A stretch of 64,000 nucleotides of DNA from Bryopsis sp. KO-2023. Taxonomy: Eukaryota > Chlorophyta > Ulvophyceae > Bryopsidales > Bryopsidaceae. The notes below the pieces were generated by a model. That model had not been told where the DNA came from and made no database searches. It was given only the letters and a program-made list of their open reading frames with translations. Numbering within the stretch: the first letter of the stretch is position 1; each line of letters begins with the position of its first letter. Location of the stretch: NCBI GenBank assembly GCA_030272585.1, contig BSYQ01000002.1:1612001-1676000 (forward strand), read 5' to 3'. Below, one piece after another: positions 28,817-38,476 of this stretch. Both the position numbers and the translations under genes were made by a program.

Positions 28817-31549
28817 CCAGAGCTGCTCGGGAAAGGGAGATCGCCTACGAACATCACAAATACGACCTCACCCAAGCCGGCCAACCTCACCCAAGCCGGC
28901 CAGCGTTTAAAAAATGCAAAGGACCACCGGTGAGGTATCGTGGGTGTGAACGACGGTGGCGACGTACGGCACGTCGCCGTCGCGTCCCCTCGCCCACGGG
29001 AATCCGCCCACGTCAGCCCTCGGTCGCCAGGAACCGTACGGCGTCGTGGCGACCCTGGAACGCCATAGGTATGGTCAGTACTTAAGGAGGTCCTTAAGTA
29101 CTGGGAAGTCGCCTCACCCGAAGGTAAGCCGCTCGCCACGATCGCTGGCGTCGCTGACGACGCCGTACGTACGACGCGTTCCTGTGATCCGCAGGTTTCT
29201 GGCGCAGCGAGGAAAAAGGAGCAGCTAGGTGTAGCGGAGCGCGGACAGGTGAAGGCACAAGGAGAGAGCGCAAAACGGAGCCGAGGAAAGAAAAAAGGCG
29301 AGCCGAGGAGCGCGGACTCGTGAAGAAAAGGACGGCGAAAAACGAAAAGTAGGAGAGGAAGCCGAGAAAAAGAAAAGGAGTGAGGTGGATCGAGCGGTGA
29401 GGTAGAGAGAGAGCCGGTGCTGTCGAAGGCTGGAGGAAAATATCGTGTGCGCCAGGGGAGGTCGACGACTGGACGCCTGCCTGGTGAGGGACGCCTGCCT
29501 GTTTTGTTTTGAATTTTGTTTTTTCGTTTGTTTGCTTGTTTTCTTTTTGAAAAACCACCATGGTCATTCCTGTGCCACCGGAGTGGCTCGGAGGAAGGCA
29601 GAGGGAAACGACACCATGGTGCTGCAAAAAATCCTGGGATGCCCAAACAGACAAAATGCTTCGGGACATTCACTCCATATTGGCTTAATCCATCGATGCA
29701 TGTATTGAAACCTCAGGTGCGGCTGGACCTGGAATTCTTTTTGCCCTGTGTGTGTTTGTTTGGTGAGAAGAATTTTTTCTGTAGCTGCTTTGGCAACACT
29801 TGTTATCGTCCCCATCATGTGCATGCTTGTTAGTGTGGATGGATGCACTCCCCACATGGAATCTATCAGAATCCACAGTTTTTCAGGAACGGACGACAAC
29901 TGTTATGACGTCACACACATGTGTCACTGTGTGTCGCCACGTGTGTCATATGTCATGACACATTTGCATCTGTCCCCACACGGTGGTAGCAGGGTCCAAT
30001 CACCAAGTATGGTGATTGCTACCATGTGTACTAGCAACGCTCATAAAAGGCGTTGGTACACTCTCCTTCCTAAGTTTTGGTTTGAGAAAGACTTCACTAC
30101 CACTTGAAGTCAAGCAAGCACAACAACAACTCAAGCCAAATTCGCCCCCATATTCTAGATGGCGCGCTTGCAAGGTGCACACGACGTCCCAACTCACATA
30201 TACAAGAACGCATACATACATTGAACGCATGCAACGCGTTTTGACATCAATGTTGGGCCGTCACAGGCATCCGATCGCGCTAATTGTGGCAGAATAAAAG
30301 TTTTAGGGATGAGCGACAAAGCATACAAACTTTTTGGAATCCACTTCTGTTTTGGAGCATACAATTGGGTGCAGTTTTTTATCACCGGAGTAGGTTGGTT
30401 TTTTATGATGCTATGCAAGGTGGCAAATGGATGTTTGTTGGACAAAAGTTTCAAAGTTTTCATGCGCTTTGCTCCCTGTTTTCGAAATTAATCTAGATGA
30501 GGCAGACAAATGGAGGCTTTTTGCACGTTCAAAGTAAAATAAGAATGTTTTTGTGAAGGGGAAGAGTCCGATAAGAATCGAGCAGATCTTCCGGAAACGT
30601 TTGCGGGGATCCCTCGTTCAAGGGCGTTTGAGAAAGAAACATAATATCGCAATTTCGATGCTAGTCGACCAAATGGCGAAGCTTTCTCTGAAGGGTTCGT
30701 TGGTTTTTGCGCCAGTTAGAAGGCATAAAAAAAATGCCAACACGATCTCAAGGGAAGCCAATTTATCTTGGGGATTGACCACTCGGCGTTGAAATGGCTT
30801 AAAACCTTAAAGGATTTGCGAGTGATCCGCTCTTGAGGTGGTTGCTACTTCTTAGCGAGTTTTACTTCCGAGTTCCTTATCGTAATGATAAAGACTTGGG
30901 AAAAGCTAACATGTCATTTTTTTTCGTATAAAAATTTTGATGGAAAACACGTTGACGTTTTTCAAAAAAGGGTGGTCTATTTCGGAGCAACAACATCATC
31001 CGTAGCAAGAGCAAACTGATGTGGTTGTGTCGGCACCATTTGGATCAGTTGAGCATCTTCAAGATGAGTATACTCAGCTTCTAAGGACTCATGCCTCGAA
31101 ACCTTTGATTGAAAAGAATTCAAACGACCTTGTCTATGAAACCGCAGTTTGAACATCCCTTGGGTGCATTAGATAGATTATCTATAATGGATGCCCTATA
31201 TGATGAAGGAAGATTGTTCTTTGTTCATGCAAGCTATGCACTTTTCTTGAATGCATAAACCTTACATGATATCGCTTTTGGGCTAAGTCCCTGACGAGCT
31301 GCAAGGCGATGTGTTAACACACCAGCGACCATCAACTAAGGCATTGTCATCACTCACGACTAAAAGCCACCACTCCTGCTATACTAGGAAAGCGTCCCCC
31401 CCAAAAGTAGGACTTGTTGATAAGCATTTCACCAAACCTTAGAAAAGTATGGAAAGAGGTAGGTTTTTTTAAGGAGCATCGCCCAAAATAGGGTTCATTA
31501 AATGAACCATGAAGAGTTTTTACATATTTAGAAACATTGTTTTATGGTG
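28817..31549. other. Intergenic stretch between hAT and LTR elements
   Basis: 28900-29200 is GC-rich and rich in CGTACGGC/GCGTCG motifs, with a perfect palindrome at 29076-29103. Open frames over 28738-29673 on the minus strand are long but read through purine/pyrimidine-rich DNA and show no motif. A further short inverted repeat (AATCACCA-AGTA-TGGTGATT) lies near 29998-30017. No gene can be supported. Confidence 0.35.
29076..29103. repeat. Perfect palindrome, 13-bp arms
   Basis: CAGTACTTAAGGA, two bases (GG), then TCCTTAAGTACTG. It lies in the GC-rich segment 28900-29200 and has no tail resembling a terminator. Confidence 0.85.
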
Positions 31550-31876
31550 TGTTGTTACTGGAAGAACGAGCCTTCCGCAAAAAAAGTCTTACAACAAAAA
31601 GACAAACCCGAACTCCCGTTCACAGACTTTCCTTCCCGACTCACTCAACTCTCACACTTCCTCCACTGACTCATACCTCGTACTTCTAACGTAAAACCCC
31701 TACTGCCATGGGGCCTCTCACCCGCACTGACCAGTCGATTCAACAGATTTGACATCGCTCTCAGAGTCAAATCGTGTGGTAGTACTTTCATTAGAAATGA
31801 GTGTCCGTTGTGTGAATTTGTTGATGTGACGCTCTTATGTCTGTCTTTCAGTACTTGTGTTCTACCCGGTCCAACA
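31550..31876 (-). repeat. 3' LTR of first LTR element
   Basis: 327 bp, TGTTG...CAACA. On the minus strand it is preceded by the modestly purine-rich GAGGCAGTGAAGCG, a weak polypurine-tract candidate. Confidence 0.92.
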
Positions 31877-32077
31877 CGCTTCACTGCCTCAAACCTCCGA
31901 AAAAGTTCTACTCGTGGTAGAATAAACTAATATCCTCACTTCCACACCAGTGTAGCCTTCTCCTACACTGTGTTTCATCAGAAAAAAAACATCCCTCACC
32001 GGATGTAAAAGAAACCTTCTCTCCTCCGTTTACTATGTCTTCTGGTCCTACCTATTCTCTCATCACCACCATTCTAC

Positions 32078-35000
32078 TCAGAAGAAGTGCCTGATCTGTG
32101 ATTTGTGCACTTCTAGGAAAGGTTTCCTACCCCTCCTGAGTTTGCCATTGATTTCCTCAATCCTGACTCGACTGGGGGAAATCAGTTCCACTATTTTATA
32201 TGGTCCCTTCCAACTTGCACTGAATTTCTGATCCTTTTTTTCTGCCCTTGCTGAATCATATAAAAGGACCTCCTCTCCCAGAAAATGATTCCAGTCAGAC
32301 AATTTTTTCTGTGCATTCACCTTTTCTCTGCTCTCCTTCAATCTCTGTTGAATTCTATCCCACTCCTTGCTTGATAGTGTCCACACTTTGCATGGTGGCC
32401 ATCCAGTGGTTCTATTCACCATGTTGCAGACCATCCAGTTGGCCTTCTGCAGCCAATCATCCCAATACCCTCCATGATCCAACAACAGTACTCTGATTTT
32501 AGAAATCAGAGCTCTGTTCCTCCTTTCCACCACTCCATTCGCTCTGTGGTGATAAGGGGGTGTCCTCCAAACCTGAATGTGGTTGTCTTTGTACCATGCT
32601 CTCATGTCCTTCGAATGGAAGTAGGCAGCTCCATCACATAATAGGTTGTCTGGAGATCCATGAGTCGCTATCCACTCACCTAAACACTCTCTGACCTGTT
32701 TCCCCTTCACCTCCTTTGTCTTCCAAACCATCGAATCACGAGAGAGGTGGTCCACCACCACTACTATATGATTGTGGCCAGACCTACCAGAGGGTAGTGG
32801 ACCGATGATGTCCATGCCCACTGTTTGACCAGGGTGGGTTAGATGCCCAGCTCCCCTAAGAAGTTCTTTTTCCTTCTTAGGGGCTACCCTCTGGCAGGTC
32901 TGGCAGTACCTCTGAATTTCCTCCAGATCTCCTCTATTAGCCTTCCATCCATGTTGTGCACACAGCCATAGCAATTTTTGTGGGCTCCAGTGTCCCTCCT
33001 TGTGCAACCGTTCCAGCTGATCTCTGCTCAGCTCTTTCCCTTCCGCTATCTTGCCCAACTCCTCTCCCCTTGAGCCTCCTGTATATGCATGTCCCAACTC
33101 TGTGTTTCCTGACATGCCAGACCTTCCTGAATCACTCTCTTTAGAGTCCACTGCCTCAGCCTGCTCCAGCACCTGTTCTGTTGATCTGTTGGATCCTCCT
33201 GATTCCATGCTTGTGTTTTTACTGATTTGCATCTCTTGTGGTTCAAGTGCACACACCTGCCCTTGTGTTTGTGTTGGCCTACTGTACCATCTAGACAGGA
33301 GATCAGCCCAAGGGTTAGATGTCCCTGGCAGGAATTGAACCCTCAACCTTCCAGGGGAGGGGTAGTTCTCTGCCAACCAAGCCAAGAGACGCACCACTCT
33401 GATGTCCTCCACGACTTCTTTCGGTGCTAACTTCGTAATCCTTTGCACTGCTGAGTTCGAATCAGTGTGCAGGGTTAGCTGACCCCCAGCCACCACCTGT
33501 GAAACCGATTTCAATGCCCATATGAGAGCTTGAAGCTCCCCCAAATAGGAGCTGACTTTTTCTCCTCCCTTATCCGCACACTTTCGACTGTTGAGGCTGA
33601 CGATACACCCCTCTGAGGGGGTACCTCTGAACAGAACATACCCCCACCCAGAGGATGACCAGTCTGTAAACAGATTATACTCTCCAGAATCTGAATTACC
33701 CAACTTGACATTATTAGTCAGTATGGATTTCCATGCTTCTGCCACCAACTGTTGCATGAGTTTCGGATTCGATCCCTTGGGAAGCTCCAGCAGAGGTTGA
33801 ATGATGTTATGGAAATTCGGGCAAACTCCCCTGCAGACATTAAGCATGCCGACGAATTGACGGACGTCCCTGACGTCGCGCATTTCTGGCAACTGACGCA
33901 CTTGGTCGTCGACGTAGCGTCGAAGGCCGTAGCTCCCCTTCGTGACCGTGTACCCCAAGTAGGTAACCTCCTTTTGTCTGACGACCGCCTTTGCCCTGTT
34001 TATCCGTAATCCCATTTCGTCGAGCCTGGTCAGAACACGTCGCAGGTTCCTGTCATGGCCTTCGACGCCTTCTCCGCCGATTATGAGGTCGTCGACGAAG
34101 TTACGACCGGGGTATCCGTGGATAGAGCTCCGGATGCGGGAGTGGAACAGCCCTGGCGAACAGTTCCATCCCTGTGGAAGGCGGAGGTAAGTGTAATCCC
34201 CCTCTCCGGTTTCAAACGCGAAGAGGGGCTGGAGCGAATCGCAAACGTCCACCTGGAAGAAGCCCTGCTCCAGATCCAGGACGGTGAAGTAGTCCCACTC
34301 CGGTGGGATCGACTTCAGCACATCCCGGACATGGAGCAGGGACGTCTTCCAGGCGTCGGAGTACGAGTTCAGCAAACGAAAATCCACCGTCTTACGGACC
34401 TTTCCATTCGGCTTCCTTAGGAAAAGTACGGGGGAGAACAGAGCCCGCTCGCCGACGCCCAGGGGACGGATGACGCCTTGCCCCTGCAACGAGGTAAGCA
34501 GTTTTCGAATCTCCTTAGGCGCGACGTCGGTGGCGTAGTACCGTATCCCCGTGTTGTGCAGCGGAATCCTGTGGAAGGGAACGCGCCATTTCACCTCCCT
34601 GTGGCAAACCCGAAGAGGAGCAGCAGTCGCCTTTGCGTCTCTGCTAAGGTCGTCACGAATCACGTTCGGAAATTCGCGTCGCCAGTATTCCACTGAGCCT
34701 GTATCCTCCGTCTCTGACTGCGTTTCCGACGTGCAGGCAGGTTGTTCCTGAGTGGTTTGCACCGTAGCAGTATGTCCGTTCCAGAGTCTTTCCCCTGTCC
34801 CTACTGCTGTGGTGTTGTCGAGAAGGTCGTCAGCCACCTCCTCCCAAATCGTCGTCAGGTGAGATAAAGGGGATGTAGTGTGTTCGCTAAAACTTCTGCC
34901 TGGTGGTTTCCCTCTGAGGGCTTCCCAGTACTTCCAGAGATCGAGGTGCTCCTGTTCCACTGTCCCCCCTACCCCCCCCCTGGGTGAGCAGAGTAATTTT

Positions 35001-38000
35001 TCCTCTTGAAGGTGAGAGACTGAACTCTGGTTTTTCCCCAGTATGTCACTGTTAGTGGGACTCTCAGTAGTTACAGTCTGTCCCTCATTGTGTGTTTGTT
35101 CCACTGCCCCGACTACCCCCCCCCTGGGTGAGCAGCCCCCTTTTTCCTTTTGTGAACTCTGAACTGTACTCTGGCTCTGTCCCAATGTTTCCCTGTCTGT
35201 AGGACTCTCAGTAGCTACAGCTTTGCTTTCTTGCAGCAGAGTGCTGTGTGCAGTCAGGCTGTTAGGTGTGAGGACACTCTGGGTGCCTTGGTTTTCCCCA
35301 CATGTCTGTCCCTCTCTCCCCCTTGGTAAGTCCCTCCATTGATCCTGCTGGGGGGTGGAGAATGTACCCTGGCTTGTCCCCAGTGTAGCACTGTTTGCAG
35401 GACTCTCAGAAGCTACATTCTCCTCCTGTGTGTGGAATTTCGACTGCTGTACCCTTCCCTGAGTATCTGACTTGGGTAAGTGATGTACAGCCTCTGAACT
35501 GCTGGTTTGTAAGCCAAAAATCTTTCCTCCCTTCTCCCTATCTGAACTGATGAACTGTCCAGTAGCATTATAGCTATTGGGCTGACATTCAAAGTCTGTG
35601 TTTGATGTCTGTGTTCTCCCCTCATTCTCAGAGTCTTTCCCCTCAATCCTGTCCCTGAGTGGATAGTGCGTAGCAGAACTCACATCCAGTTCTGTGAGAG
35701 AGGCTGTGCTCTGGCTCTTCCTCAGTGTTGCACTGTTTGTTGGATTCTCAGTAGCTACAGCCTCACTGTTCTGTGTTGTTAAACTCCGTAACACACACCC
35801 ATCCCCTGAACTGAGATGCTGTTCTCCAGAGTCGGAACTGATGGTCGGTATATCCCTGTTTTGGGCAGAATTCGATTGTACTCTACTGTCCCCCTCTGGG
35901 CTCAACTGCTGTTCAACAGATGCAAGCTGGCCTGTTTGTGAATCCCAGTCCTGATTCGACTGCATTGTGCCCCAACTGCCCTTTGAACCACTGGTTCTGT
36001 CAAACACTTCCAGTGACCCACAGTCATTCTTTGGTGGTGGAAAAGAAACCTTTTTACATCCTCCTTCACTCTGTTTTTCTATTCCAGAACACCCCCCATC
36101 CTCAGATTCCACTTCCTGTGGTGGAAAAGAAACTGTTTGACATCCTCCATCTCCCTTCTTTTCAATCCCAAAACACCCCTCCTCCTCAGGTTCCACTTCC
36201 TCCTTCTCTCTGAGATCCAAACCATGGGGCAGTAAACCATCCTCCTCCTGTTCGACACATTCCTCCTCTGCTCCTCCTTCCTCTATCACCACCGGCGTTC
36301 CCTCAGCCACCCTGAAGCTAACCAAACACAGTTTTGCAGTAAGCATCCTCGCCTCCAACTGGGCGTTATACAGCGTGAGTCGAACTCTTCCATCGGAGTT
36401 CGTCGTCACAGAGTGAAGGAGGTTGTGGGGTTGTCCTATGGCCATTAACGAAAACAGGCCAGGCCCAGTAATTCGAAAAGGAAGAACAACCGTTTTAATC
36501 GCGTAGGGTCCCAGAACCAACGACGAACCCAGGGGTAAACGAAACTCCCCATCCTTCCCCACTAAACGAATCCTGCGTCCTTTTTTCGTGAGGGGGTCTT
36601 GCAGCACTCGAACCACACCCCGCTCTAACTCTCCCGACTTCTCCCCTACCTTCATGACTGCGTGGCAAGAGATGGACGTTCCGTTCTTGCCCCAGAGGCA
36701 GTTGCGAGCGCAGTCGACGGTGAGGGAAAGGTGTGCGAGGAGGGGGACGCCCAGAATAATCTGGGATGTGTTTTCCGAAACCAAAAACACTTCCTTCCCC
36801 TCCCACGGTCCTACTTTGACGTCGAGCGTCACCGTCCCTCGCACGCTCTCCTTGCTTCCATTGAACCCGGTCAGCGTTAGCACTCCTTTCGGAGGAGCGA
36901 CTCCCCATCCGTGCCTTTGACATACCTTCCATGGCATGATGGAGCATCCACTTCCGCTGTCGACCAACGCTTCGAAAAGGTGGTTACTCCCTCCCTGTTC
37001 TCCTTCCAGCCTGAGTTTCACCCGAAGTTGTTTTCGCACCGTATCTCCGGCGGGCGTTCCTGCTGCGACCGAATGGCACGACGACGACGACTGCTCGTGC
37101 TGTATTGCCTCCAGCAGCTCGCCGAAAGCATCTTCTTCCACACTCGCCACCTGCGCTCTCCTCTTCGTCCGGCACTGCGCTTCCCAGTGCCCCTTCCGCC
37201 CGCAAAACTGGCAGTACGGGATCTCTCCCGTCCGAGTAGGTGGCCTGTCCGCCACCAAAACTTTCGTCCCCACCTTAGGTTCTGATTTAACATCCACTTT
37301 CACTTCTGCCTTTCCCTCCTCCTCCTTCTTTACTTCCGCGAGAACTGCTTCCCTGTATTCCGTCCTCCTCTTCATTCGATCCAAAAGCTCCCGAAGTCCG
37401 CTGAAGGTCAGTTTTTCGAACTCTGTTTCCAACACGACGCGGCTCAACACCCTTCCCGGTAACCGGGCCACGAGTAGCTTGACCGCTTTTTTCTCCTCTT
37501 CCACCTCCGCCGCTTGTCCCGTGTTTAAGAACATCAGGAAAAACCGCTGCAAGAACTCCAACTCTGTCTCCTCCTCCGTTTGTTGCAGCCGCCGAAGTCT
37601 GTCCAACGTAGCTGATCCCTCCGTCGAAACTGAAGCCGCAGGCGCCGCACTCCCGAGCTCCAGGACTTCCCTTCTCATCGCCGTCTCTGTTCTACGCCGC
37701 CGTAACCATGCAGAACCTTTGTCGAGGAACTTCAGTAGGTACCCCAGCAGAAGCGAGGAGGCGATCCCTGCTCCGACCAGGTTGGCGTTGGATCCCCGCA
37801 GGACACCCCAGAGCTTGTGCATCCTGTCTGCGAGCTGCACAAGCTCCAGGGTGTCCCACGCAGCAGCGGGGTTCGGTGAAGGGGAGGGTAGGGCACGATG
37901 TGAGTGTCGATGTCTGATCGACCACATCAGCCTCTGCCAGAGCTCGTGTGGAGACGTTCTGGGCGTGTGAGGCGTAGAGAATGGAGGAGGTGATGGGGGA

Positions 38001-38146
38001 TACGTTGCTGGCGCCCTTCCGGCTGGTGTTGCCGGCGCCGCATTTTGATCTGATATCGTCGGTGGTCGCTGTAACAGCAGCGACATACCGGCTAGTAGAG
38101 CCAAGCCCCCAAAGGCCAGGATCCACCCTGTTCGCTCCGAAACCAT
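32078..38146 (-). CDS. Gag-Pol polyprotein of first LTR element
   Basis: About 2022 residues from ATG 38146. The N-terminus has a hydrophobic segment (WILAFGGLALLAGMSLLL), and another follows near residue 125 (VGAGIASSLLLGYLLKFL). A helical capsid-like part comes next, then a CCHC knuckle near residue 310 (CQFCGRKGHWEAQC). Aspartic protease is near 394 (ALVDSGSGCS). A ~500-residue Ser/Thr/Gln-rich linker has degenerate ATESPTNS-type repeats. RT shows VLDLEQGFFQVDV, LPQGWNCSPGLF and FVDD near 1349. RNase H shows LFTDWSSSGWG and HTDSNSA. Integrase has an HHCC finger and the D...D...E core (GMDIIGPLP, LCDGAAYF, GVVERRNR). There is no chromodomain. The frame is open upstream into the LTR, but ATG 38146 is the first Met. 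Confidence 0.9.
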   Translation of the reverse strand: MVSERTGWILAFGGLALLAGMSLLLQRPPTISDQNAAPATPAGRAPATYPPSPPPFSTPHTPRTSPHELWQRLMWSIRHRHSHRALPSPSPNPAAAWDTLELVQLADRMHKLWGVLRGSNANLVGAGIASSLLLGYLLKFLDKGSAWLRRRRTETAMRREVLELGSAAPAASVSTEGSATLDRLRRLQQTEEETELEFLQRFFLMFLNTGQAAEVEEEKKAVKLLVARLPGRVLSRVVLETEFEKLTFSGLRELLDRMKRRTEYREAVLAEVKKEEEGKAEVKVDVKSEPKVGTKVLVADRPPTRTGEIPYCQFCGRKGHWEAQCRTKRRAQVASVEEDAFGELLEAIQHEQSSSSCHSVAAGTPAGDTVRKQLRVKLRLEGEQGGSNHLFEALVDSGSGCSIMPWKVCQRHGWGVAPPKGVLTLTGFNGSKESVRGTVTLDVKVGPWEGKEVFLVSENTSQIILGVPLLAHLSLTVDCARNCLWGKNGTSISCHAVMKVGEKSGELERGVVRVLQDPLTKKGRRIRLVGKDGEFRLPLGSSLVLGPYAIKTVVLPFRITGPGLFSLMAIGQPHNLLHSVTTNSDGRVRLTLYNAQLEARMLTAKLCLVSFRVAEGTPVVIEEGGAEEECVEQEEDGLLPHGLDLREKEEVEPEEEGCFGIEKKGDGGCQTVSFPPQEVESEDGGCSGIEKQSEGGCKKVSFPPPKNDCGSLEVFDRTSGSKGSWGTMQSNQDWDSQTGQLASVEQQLSPEGDSRVQSNSAQNRDIPTISSDSGEQHLSSGDGCVLRSLTTQNSEAVATENPTNSATLRKSQSTASLTELDVSSATHYPLRDRIEGKDSENEGRTQTSNTDFECQPNSYNATGQFISSDREKGGKIFGLQTSSSEAVHHLPKSDTQGRVQQSKFHTQEENVASESPANSATLGTSQGTFSTPQQDQWRDLPRGREGQTCGENQGTQSVLTPNSLTAHSTLLQESKAVATESPTDRETLGQSQSTVQSSQKEKGGCSPRGGVVGAVEQTHNEGQTVTTESPTNSDILGKNQSSVSHLQEEKLLCSPRGGVGGTVEQEHLDLWKYWEALRGKPPGRSFSEHTTSPLSHLTTIWEEVADDLLDNTTAVGTGERLWNGHTATVQTTQEQPACTSETQSETEDTGSVEYWRREFPNVIRDDLSRDAKATAAPLRVCHREVKWRVPFHRIPLHNTGIRYYATDVAPKEIRKLLTSLQGQGVIRPLGVGERALFSPVLFLRKPNGKVRKTVDFRLLNSYSDAWKTSLLHVRDVLKSIPPEWDYFTVLDLEQGFFQVDVCDSLQPLFAFETGEGDYTYLRLPQGWNCSPGLFHSRIRSSIHGYPGRNFVDDLIIGGEGVEGHDRNLRRVLTRLDEMGLRINRAKAVVRQKEVTYLGYTVTKGSYGLRRYVDDQVRQLPEMRDVRDVRQFVGMLNVCRGVCPNFHNIIQPLLELPKGSNPKLMQQLVAEAWKSILTNNVKLGNSDSGEYNLFTDWSSSGWGYVLFRGTPSEGCIVSLNSRKCADKGGEKVSSYLGELQALIWALKSVSQVVAGGQLTLHTDSNSAVQRITKLAPKEVVEDIRVVRLLAWLAENYPSPGRLRVQFLPGTSNPWADLLSRWYSRPTQTQGQVCALEPQEMQISKNTSMESGGSNRSTEQVLEQAEAVDSKESDSGRSGMSGNTELGHAYTGGSRGEELGKIAEGKELSRDQLERLHKEGHWSPQKLLWLCAQHGWKANRGDLEEIQRYCQTCQRVAPKKEKELLRGAGHLTHPGQTVGMDIIGPLPSGRSGHNHIVVVVDHLSRDSMVWKTKEVKGKQVRECLGEWIATHGSPDNLLCDGAAYFHSKDMRAWYKDNHIQVWRTPPYHHRANGVVERRNRALISKIRVLLLDHGGYWDDWLQKANWMVCNMVNRTTGWPPCKVWTLSSKEWDRIQQRLKESREKVNAQKKLSDWNHFLGEEVLLYDSARAEKKDQKFSASWKGPYKIVELISPSRVRIEEINGKLRRGRKPFLEVHKSQIRHFF
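38134..38145 (-). promoter_or_regulatory. Primer-binding site of first LTR element
   Basis: TGGTTTCGGAGC begins immediately after the 5' LTR on the minus strand. It predicts a primer tRNA ending GCTCCGAAACCA. The same 12 bases form the PBS core of the second LTR element. The ORF start codon uses the last LTR base plus the first two PBS bases. Confidence 0.8.
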
Positions 38147-38472
38147 GTTGTTACTGGAAGAACGAGCCTTCCGCAAAAAAAGTCTTACAACAAAAAGACA
38201 AACCCGAACTCCCGTTCACAGACTTTCCTTCCCGACTCACTCAACTCTCACACTTCCTCCACTGACTCATACCTCGTACTTCTAACGTAAAACCCCTACT
38301 GCCATGGGGCCTCTCACCCGCACTGACCAGTCGATTCAACAGATTTGACATCGCTCTCAGAGTCAAATCGTGTGGTAGTACTTTCATTAGAAATGAGTGT
38401 CCGTTGTGTGAATTTGTTGATGTGACGCTCTTATGTCTGTCTTTCAGTACTTGTGTTCTACCCGGTCCAACA
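38146..38472 (-). repeat. 5' LTR of first LTR element
   Basis: 327-bp partner of the LTR at 31550-31876, no difference seen. It presumably carries the promoter, though no clear TATA box was picked out. Confidence 0.92.
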
Positions 38473-38476
38473 GGTG

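Larger units (their letters stand above)
31550..38472 (-). mobile_element. Intact LTR retrotransposon, Ty3/gypsy-like
   Basis: A 6923-bp element on the minus strand with 327-bp LTRs (31550-31876 and 38146-38472) in which I found no difference by eye. Ends are TG...CA and the flanks GGTG (31546-31549 and 38473-38476) form a 4-bp target duplication. One uninterrupted ORF encodes gag-like, protease, RT, RNase H and integrase domains in the Ty3/gypsy order. No envelope-like ORF was seen. Identical LTRs and an open ORF point to a very recent insertion. Confidence 0.93.

Noticed and set aside
28738..29673. 311-codon minus-strand open frame as a gene
   Set aside because: It crosses the hAT right end and purine-rich DNA, has Ser/Pro/Phe-biased composition from nucleotide skew and no motif.
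33316..33350. tRNA-like TTGAACC motif on the plus strand
   Set aside because: It lies inside the intact RNase H/integrase coding sequence and lacks the rest of a cloverleaf.
36936..37970. 344-codon plus-strand frame
   Set aside because: Antisense shadow of the Gag region of the LTR element.
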